Shown here in pieces: positions 56,374 to 64,000 of a stretch of DNA of 64,000 bases. A program made the position numbers and the translations under genes. Each line of letters opens with the position of its first letter. The stretch's first letter is position 1. Source of the DNA: Obelidium mucronatum (Eukaryota; Chytridiomycota; Chytridiomycetes; Chytridiales; Chytriomycetaceae); contig JAIVFH010000064.1 in NCBI GenBank assembly GCA_025765595.1, forward strand, positions 145,305-209,304. The letters are read 5' to 3'. The notes under the pieces are model-generated. The model worked only from the letters and a program-made list of their open reading frames with translations, had not been told where the DNA came from and searched no databases.

Positions 56374-59300
56374 TCAAAGGAATTCTCCCAAAAACCCAAC
56401 ACGATCTTTCAAGTCATCCAATGCAACTCCAGCATTAAATCTAGTCAATTCGTCTAGATCCATTTCTTTCACTATCCTTAGACGGCCTGCAATCTTTTTG
56501 AGTGTGCCTTTTGGAAACGCGTCATACATCCCATCCATTCCTCTCACAAGCGTCAATAATGCCAACACGGCACCTTGCCTCATTGTTTCATTTGTTTCAA
56601 GAACGAGCGTTGTTTCAATGTAGTCCAGGATTTGTTGAAGAAACGGGAGAAGCGGGAGAGGCGCTGTTTCACCCACAACACTTAAAAGACTCAACGCACT
56701 TCCACGGAGCGCAGGATTTTCATCGTGCAGGACGCGCAGTACTTGGGGAAGAATTTCTGGAGCTGTAAGGGATATTAGACAAAAAGGGAATCAAGAAGGA
56801 AACCAAGAAGCTTTGCATAGCAAAACGATAACACACCATATTTCGGGAAAACCGGGCCTGCACGTTGAATTGTTTTTGCTGCAACTTCGCCTATTCGTAG
56901 CCGATAATCCAATTCGTAGTCGGCGGTAGAGTATCGAGAAATAATCTCATGAAGTGATTCACATGGATATACATCCGTAAGAGCAGACAATCCGGTAACA
57001 GTATGTAAATAAATGTAACTAGAGCAGATGTGAATGACAAAAAATTTGTCGGAACTGTTCCATATTTCAAAAGGACAAATACCTATCCACATCTTGCAGC
57101 ATATCCAAAAAAGAGCACAGAATCGTTGAAAGGTTATCGTGAGCTACAGAATCTTTTCGTAAAACCATTTTACAGAGTTGGTCGATTCCGTGGGCTCGCA
57201 AAGGTAGTAGCTCATCGCTCAGTTCCAACATGGATTTGGCAAAAAGCAGCTCCGAGGCATGTGTCTCTGACCAAAAAAAAAAAAAAATAGAATGGATTAT
57301 TTTTACAAGAAAAGAAGGGTATCGACAAATTCAATGCAAAACCTGCTGCGACAGCATCCGCAGGAACAGACCCACTCTTGACTAAAATCAGCCTCCGAAC
57401 GTCCTTGGCAACAGTTTGAATCCCTTCATCCTTGTGGTGTTCAAGTGTTTGCAAAACTATCAGAAACTCTGACAACTCAAACTGTTTCCGGACGTCAACA
57501 TTCGATTCATCTGCATTAAAATGCTGTCAAGAAAACATCACGGGAGCACAGTGCTAAAAACTACCTATGCCCGTCAAAGCAGATTTCAGAATCGTGAGAC
57601 ACAACAGAAGGCAGCCAGAATCCACCGAATTCGTGTTGGTGACAATACTCTTGACAAGTTCAATGACTCTTCGCGTCCCGGTTATCAAATTCGCGCCGAA
57701 TCTCTCAATCAAAATCATGAGAATTTGGATGAGCATCAGATTCCTTTTTCAGAGAAAAAAAAAGGTTTTAGATTTCTTGAAAAGACCTTTCTTTGGGAAG
57801 CTGGAATTGTCCCTACCCAACATCGAGAGGTAAATCCTCTGAATCCACTGTCCCTGACACTAGATTTTCATTCTTGTCACTGCTGCTTGTAGTACTGCTG
57901 GACTTGATGTACTCTTCCAGCAAATCCAGAAACACACCGCACGTCAAATCGTTGTTCTCAAGGGATACCAAGAACTCCACGAATGCTTCTGGGTTATGAA
58001 TAAGCCGCCTGTATACACCAAAAAATATTTTAAATCCAAGCGGCTGAGCAAGTTATATCAACCACAGGAGCAACTCACGTCTCAACCCTGTCCCTGACAC
58101 GAACAAACATGACTCCACCATCATCTCCCAACTTCACCACAGAACCAACTCCTCTGCCACCATCCCCACCACCAACAGGAGCGGTATACAAAACCAACTG
58201 ACTCAACAACGTCTGAGTCTTTTCCACACTATTCAACCGCAATAAATCCTTCAACAAATCCGCAGTCGGCATATCCGTTTTGGAAACAACCGAATTGACA
58301 ACCATGAATTCATGGACTTTGTAAATGGGCAAAAACGCGGGTTGTAAGGACTCCAAGAGAGCGAAACTGGGTTCTGGGTTTTGAGTGACGAGGCGAGAGA
58401 GGATTCGGAAAGATTTCTGGACATCATGTTCTGAGATTATGATTTCGTTTCCTTCTAGATCTTTTTGATGTTGTTCCTTGGTGGTGATGGTTGTTGATGA
58501 TGTTGAATAAAGAGGGGACAGTGTCGCAAGAAGCGGGTCGATTATGTATTTTTTGCCAAGCTTCGGGCCACGATTGAGGAGTTGGGTTGTAATGTACAAT
58601 GCAGCCCGAAAGAGTGGCGTTTTGGGGTCCAAAGACTCAATTAGATTGGTAATTTGAGGTCCTATTGCAACAAAGTATTCCTGTATCAAAACAAAAAAAA
58701 TTGAATACAAAAGGAGAAGGTGAATTCATATTTGTTTCGGTACAAAACCTGAGGAGAAGCACACTGCTTTGGGATTGTGGTAATTATCCTTGCCACATTA
58801 GATAGCGCATGACTAATATCAAGAACCGTTCCTGGATCTTCACTTTGCTCCAAGTTTGATAGAAACACCGTCAACAATGCTTCAATTCCGCCTTGACGCA
58901 ACATTAGCGTTGTCAGATACCAACCGCATGATTGACTAAATCCTTTGTTATTTATTGAGGAAGGTTGTGCAGGGGGACGACTCATAAGTTGGAGTAAGGA
59001 TTCCACGGATTTTCGAGAATCAATATCTCCATCGACCAAGAGGGTATAAAAGGCTCCAAATGCAGACACTTGAATACAAGATGATGAATCAGGAGTCCAA
59101 TTCAATGTAGTTGATATGGTGTCCACGTTGCCAAAGCTGAATATTTCCGGGTTGTGTGGTGGTGCAATCTGCATTTCTCCACTGCACGATAGGTTGATGA
59201 AGCGTTCATAAATTCGAGAGAGATATTTGTTGATAATAAAATGGCTTATCCATGAACGCGTTGAATGCTGAAGGCTTGGGGAAATGATGCAAGATAAAAT

Positions 59301-59739
59301 CACGAGGTATTGGAAAACATGCGATGGATCTTAACACACGCAAACAAGACTGTTAAAAGACCGATAACTCAGATATTGTTTTTTGCATACATATCTCCAT
59401 CTCTTCTTTGAATCCCCAGGAAAAAACAATCTCGACCAGTGTTGAAATAATCTTGTAACTCTGTACTGAATCGGCGCTGGAAACTTCCCCTTGTTCCCGA
59501 CTCGCCTTTAAAATCGCATTTAAGCAAACGAGAACGTAGGCGTGCTTGCAGTTTGATTCATTCATATCCTGTTCTCTGAAAAGGGGTGGACATTGCTTCA
59601 GCCTTTCAGTCAGCAATGTGCACAATCCAGCAGCTAATCAACAGCTTTAGTTCTCAGGCTTCAAATCAAATGATAATCGAAAAGATTTCAAACCGTTGTC
59701 AACGTGGATCGGTCCGCTAAGAATGCGACATGTTTCCAT
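56374..59739 (-). CDS. RTP1/TANGO6-like HEAT-repeat protein
   Basis: Armadillo-like helical protein; yeast Rtp1 helps import RNA polymerase II, human TANGO6 is linked to transport. The C-terminal region YLHLHTVTGLSALTDVYP, then RLRIGEVAAKTIQRAGPV and LRGSALSLLSVVG-type repeats matches the RTP1 C-terminal domains. Start ATG 59739 (METCRILSGPIHVDN) is joined by an intron (about 59629-59691) to AAGLCTLLTERLKQCPP. Introns recur at about 58683-58748, 59335-59390, 57280-57345, 56765-56835 and others; total length about 850-900 residues. Residues GGGDGGRG near 58140 form a small low-complexity loop. Divergent from the Rrp17 gene, 49 bases apart. Confidence 0.75.
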
Positions 59740-59788
59740 CTTCCTCTTGGTTTTATTTCTTTTTTTTAAATTCAATATTTTATAAAGA

Positions 59789-60344
59789 ATGGGGCCCAAA
59801 AGCAAACCAAAGAAGGACGCAAAAGGCAAAGTGAAACCATACGAATTTAAGCCGAAAAAGAAAAATCAAAAAGAACGAGAAGAACTGATATCATATGACG
59901 ATGCTTCCAGATCGTGAGTTTTGGTTTTGTTTGTTCCTTTCACACCGTATGTTTGATTTCCAAATATTGACGAGCAGAGTTGCAGAGACTACTTGACTGG
60001 TTTCAGGAAGAGAAATCTGGATCGCATAAAGAAGGCCAAAGAACGAGACGCCAACCTGGAAAAGGAAGAGAAGAGAGAAGCACGGAAGGAAAAGGTACTT
60101 TACCCGCAATGCACTTTACCACAAACCCCCTAGCATTAAAAACAAAAACACGAAACTACAGAGACAAAAGGTCAGCAGTGTATTCTCAGACATTGAGCAA
60201 ATTGAAGCAATCAGCGAAGCAACTCGGAAAGCGAAAGAAGAAAGAGCGGCTCTTGGACTCAGCGACAATGCAACTGTCGATAAGCGAACGATTGACGGCG
60301 GCCGCAAGATTGTAACAGTCACAATTGAAGAGATGGACCTGTAA
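59789..60344 (+). CDS. Rrp17/NOL12 nucleolar ribosome-biogenesis protein
   Basis: Three exons, 59789-59913, 59980-60094 and 60162-60344, joined in phase to 140 residues. The family signature DYLTGFRKRNLDRIKKAKE is followed by a long Lys/Glu helix. Rrp17/NOL12 is a 5'-3' exonuclease-type factor in pre-60S rRNA maturation. The first exon is strongly basic (KSKPKKDAKGK, KPKKKNQKE), as expected for a nucleolar protein. It is shorter than the animal form. Confidence 0.88.
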
Positions 60345-60382
60345 ACTACAATAAAAAAAACATAACAAGAATTCTCAATAAA

Positions 60383-61174
60383 ATGGACCAGGAAACACAA
60401 GAGTTTGCCGCCAACGCAAAAGCGTTTGCCGCTTCAGTCAGCGATCTCGAAGCTCTTCTTTTGCCGCTGTTTGCAGTTCCTTTTGATGAACTTGTCTTAA
60501 AGAGCGAGGATCTGATTGACCGAGCTTCACTGTGTGTTTTGTTTAGCTACATCATCAACACTCTGGCTTTCCGTAAAGATTATTTTCTTTTGATTTCAAG
60601 AAGTGTTCATCAAGTCAATTTGAATCTAACTTGTGTTCCTTTTTAGTGTATTTGAGAACTCAGGGGGCTACTAAAGGTCACCCTGTCAGGAAAGAACTCG
60701 TGAGTTGTCTTCGTCATCTCTTCCAAATCTCATTCACTTAAAAAATCATAAAGGCTCGTGTGAAGGAGTACATGGATAAAGTGAGCGCTGTGGCTGGATC
60801 AAATAAACGTGAGCAACAAATCCAAAAAAAAAAAAAGAAAGAAAGGGAAAGCTAATAATCCAAAACCAGCACCAACACAGCTGGATCAAAATGCCGCGAA
60901 ACGATTCATCAAACACACTCTATCGAATAATCCAGAAATCAAGGAAAAGTATAAGGAAGAAGAACGCAGTGCGCAAGCCGAACAGTTTTTGGACTCAATC
61001 TTGGCGGCCACGCAAGAATCCTCAAATAGCGCGAATGCGCCTGCTTCTGCTGCTACTAGCACGCCTTCATCTGCAGCTGGACAAAAGCGCGTAAGGAACG
61101 ATGTAGAGGATGCCAGTTCGAGTAGAAAAAGATCTCAAAAGAAAACACCAAAAAAGTCTCCAAAGTTAAAATAA
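60383..61174 (+). CDS. Lrp1/Rrp47 (C1D) exosome cofactor
   Basis: Four exons (60383-60572, 60647-60699, 60754-60808, 60870-61174). The Sas10/C1D domain is seen in DLEALLLPLFAVPFDELV, RASLCVLFSYIINTLAF, YLRTQGATKGHPVRKEL and RVKEYMDKVSAVAG. A Lys-rich C-terminal tail (RKRSQKKTPKKSPKLK) fits RNA binding. The protein supports nuclear exosome/Rrp6 processing of rRNA and snoRNA. It lies 39 bases after the Rrp17 gene on the same strand, and both act in ribosome maturation. Confidence 0.9.
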
Positions 61175-61216
61175 ACCAGATTAATTTATTGTAAAAATCG
61201 TATGTAATTTGAGTCA

Positions 61217-64000
61217 TTACAAGAATCCATTTGCTGAATTGAAGTCTCCAAAAGGCGAATTCAGCAGATTCCACATTGGATTATTCTCAATCGAAATCAT
61301 ATTCGGATTATTGGGATTCGGGTTTGCTCCACTGTTTCCGTCAAGAATTTGGTTCTGTTGTTGGTTGTAGAAGGGCATCTGTTGCTGTAGCTGCTGTGGC
61401 TGCTGCTGATTAGGCTGTTGGTTGCGCTGTTGCCCATGCTGCTGATGTTGTGGTTGCTGCTGTTGTGGCGGTTGAAACTGTTGATTTGCTGTTGTTGAAT
61501 GACGTGCCGCAGACCCTTGAGTCAAGTTTCCATTGAGAGTATTCGAACTAGAACTGACCCCACCACCTGCACTTGGACTAAATGAAGAGCCTCCACTCCC
61601 ACCATTCAAATCAGCATTAAAGCCCCACATATTGTTCAAGTTTGGACGGGACATGGCACCACCATTCATACTTGACATATTTCCAACAGACGCATTGGCT
61701 GGAATAATACCAGTACCGCCACCAACAGCGTCAGTATCAAATACTTCCTCAATACGAGCTTGACCTGGTGCATTCGCACTGCTTTCAGCCCGTCCTACCC
61801 GAATGCCACTTCCTGGCATCATAAAGCCACCCATGCCTCCAAAACTACCAAATCCACTGTGCAACCCCAGTCCAAGCATGCTATTCAATCCATGCATCGT
61901 TGAAGCGCTCGAAGCTGCAGCATTTCCTACTCGCGGATTTGGAATAGCTGTCGAAGGAGGAGCAGCTGTTGTAGCCGAAGCAGATGGACCTCTACCGATG
62001 CCACTCGAAGCTGGCACAGCATCCAAACAATGATCCCCACACGGAACCACATCCCCACCACTCATAGCCGACTCCCTCGCAACATCAATCAACCCAACAA
62101 GACTGGAATGCAACTTCCCAGCTAAACCCCAACACCTCGACAACCCCTTCAACGCAATCGCATGCACAGTCGCCTTCTGAACCCCACTCATTCCAGCCCC
62201 ACATGCCACTTGACCCGCCATCAAATGAACTAACGCGCTTTGAAAAATCGCGAAACACGGGGCGAATGGGTAGAAATGTGTCAATTGTGGGTTCGGTCCT
62301 GATTCTCCATCCGGGCCTCGGATCATGTTAAGGATTTGTGTAATTTCGAGAGCTGCTTGTTGGCAAGTGATGAAACTTGTAGTTTTTGGGATTGTTGCGT
62401 GGTGTCGTAGTGGTGGAGTTGTTCGCAAAAGGTTCATGAGTTTGGGTTTGTGTAGAAAGATAAGGCAGAGGCGGTAGTAGATTTGGAGGTTGGCCCGGAT
62501 GTAGATTTCTTTGCGGTTTGCATTTGGAGCAGAGAGTAAGGCGTCGTAATTAAGAGCTCGGTAAGATTCGGGGAGAAATGCATGCCATGATTTGAGAGAG
62601 GTTTCCAGCAAAGAGAGCTGTAGGTCTGTTTGGTCAATGACCTGTGATCTTGTGGTTGATGCTGCGGCACTGGCTGCAGAAGCGCCTGGAAGAAGGAGAT
62701 TCGTATTTGTGGATGCAGCAACAGCAGCGACCATTTCTGACAATCCACCGGTAGTTTTATAGACCTTAGTAAACTCAATAATCTGGCCATAGATTTTGGA
62801 GAGTAGAATGTAGTACCCATGATATGTCTGAGAAGAGAGGTTGGGAATAAAAGCGCTGGAAGAGCTGAAGTCAACAATCTGACGTTTTTTTTCTTCCACA
62901 GTAGCCGGATTATCTGGGATCGCTGGGAATCCTGCAACCCAATCTTCATTGGAGGCTGGGAAATGCACCTTGCAATCTGCGTCTTGCATAATCATGGGGC
63001 GATCTGAAGCTGCAGCGGCAAATCGATCTCCAACATAACACATCCACCACAACCTCCTCCGCTTCTCTCTCTCTAACCAATCTAAAGAAGCATCGCTTTC
63101 TGACGTGAGTGCATTGTCATCCGAATTACTTCCTCGCCTCATTTCCTTCAACATACTAATCGCCATTCCAGAGTACATCCAAGATGCCGATATCCTTCCT
63201 GAAGCTATCAAAAATAAAAATCATCAACACATTGCACGTACGGAGGAAACAACGGAAACCAACCAGCACACAAAGACTTCAACAATAAAAACGCCGCTAT
63301 GGTCGAAACTTTCGCAAAGTCCATATACTGATCCACCAAATCCCTCGCCTTGAAATAAAACACGTCGCAGGCCCTCTGTTTTACTTCATCCAAGCTGGTG
63401 ACTGGTCCGCCAAACATACTTCCCAATGATAAGATACTTGGATGATTCGAGTATCGCGCAGCTAGCGCATACATTGCGTTCAACAAGAGTGGGCTTTCTG
63501 AGTTCCTACTTTCCATGAATGACGATTTATGTATAATCGGGATCGCAGGGTCAATGAATTCAAAATAGAGGTCAATTAGTTCGTCCAAAACTTCTTTTGG
63601 GATTGAAGAAAGTGGATTGGATTTCCCTGATTGCTGTATGAAAGATTGATGTGATTGCTCAATGGGTAGTAGGGATGTTGCGGTTCCAGGGGGGAGCATT
63701 ATGGATGTTGGTGTGTTGTTGAAGGGGTTGTTGGAGGACGTCGAAGAACTCAATCGTGGAGCCACTGCAGACAAAAGGGTATTGGTATTATTGAGGTTTG
63801 AACTGCTGTTGGTGGCTTGGGTTCCAGACGGTGGATTGAACATAGATCCGCCAATAAGCGGAATGGTTGCTGGTGGAGGCGTGTTGTTAGCGGTTGCACC
63901 CGAGGGTACGATTCCCGCTTCTGTCGTACCAATATTCGACGATGAGCGAGGTGGAATCATTGAGGAATGGTGTTGCTGGTAATTTTGCTGTGGTAGTTGT
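61217..64000 (-). CDS. fungal-specific transcription factor domain protein, C-terminal part
   Basis: The gene runs off the window end, so the DNA-binding N-terminus (usually Zn2Cys6) is not seen. The regulatory middle domain is present: LIDLYFEFIDPAIPIIHK, LLLNAMYALAARYS, SASWMYSGMAISMLKEM, LEREKRRRLWWMCYVGDRF and a Pro-less helical stretch typical of this domain. One intron lies at about 63205-63270. The C-terminus is Gly/Ser-rich and then Gln/Asn-rich (61330-61480), prion-like, and ends PMWNLLNSPFGDF at 61217. Target genes are unknown. Confidence 0.9.

Overview
The window reads as nuclear DNA of a fungus. It carries a division-2 chitin synthase, a GH18 chitinase, a fungal-type transcription factor domain, and many genes split by short GT-AG introns of about 50-100 bases. 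Genes are densely packed and often head-to-head. The mix (chitin synthase with a cytochrome b5-like segment, PAS-kinase-like kinases, an Sso-type syntaxin, PXMP4, signal-peptide SBBP-like protein) suggests an early-diverging, zoosporic (chytrid-like) fungus. That placement is inference.

Layout. 1-6.5 kb (+): 3' part of a chitin synthase, decayed fragments including a piece of a kinase gene, and a GT8 glycosyltransferase. 6.5-14.75 kb (-): a large membrane protein with a beta-propeller-like ectodomain, a small unknown gene on (+), and a PKA-type catalytic domain behind a very long disordered N-terminus. 14.8-18.5 kb (+): an unknown gene and a chitinase whose 3' end is repeated three more times in tandem. 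18.5-21 kb (-): a divergent, probably N-myristoylated kinase, whose 3' portion is also present as the fragment near 4 kb. 22.5-25.2 kb: two Cys-rich paralogues with hydrophobic tails flanking a syntaxin. 25.3-29.4 kb (-): three tandem PH-domain genes. 29.6-33.4 kb: a PAS-kinase-like gene head-to-head with a SEC14-GOLD gene. 33.5-41.2 kb (-): three tandem members of an unnamed family, with an unknown two-helix membrane protein between them. 41.6-49.5 kb: housekeeping genes (folylpolyglutamate synthase, mitochondrial ribosome recycling factor, PXMP4, RuvB-like 2, adrenodoxin reductase). 49.5-54.6 kb: a second, inverted copy of the SEC14-GOLD/kinase pair and a truncated third kinase copy. 54.7-64 kb: Alba protein, Spp2/GPKOW splicing factor, RTP1/TANGO6-like protein, Rrp17/NOL12, Lrp1/C1D, and the C-terminal part of a fungal transcription factor.

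Two points stand out. First, five proteins between 26.6 and 41.2 kb (two PH proteins and the three-member family) begin with a paxillin-like LD motif; four of the five also share a D-D-x-Y-x-x-L-D-x-Y-x-D motif, and the three-member family ends in M-x-R-F. This looks like a local expansion of an undescribed adaptor family. Second, the divergent kinase/SEC14-GOLD pair exists as an inverted duplication that keeps a conserved block of the shared promoter.

Many genes, including strongly conserved ones, carry single-base frame breaks, often in short homopolymers. I treat most of these as probable sequence errors and flag each. Splice sites were judged by eye; coordinates of internal exons may be off by a few bases.
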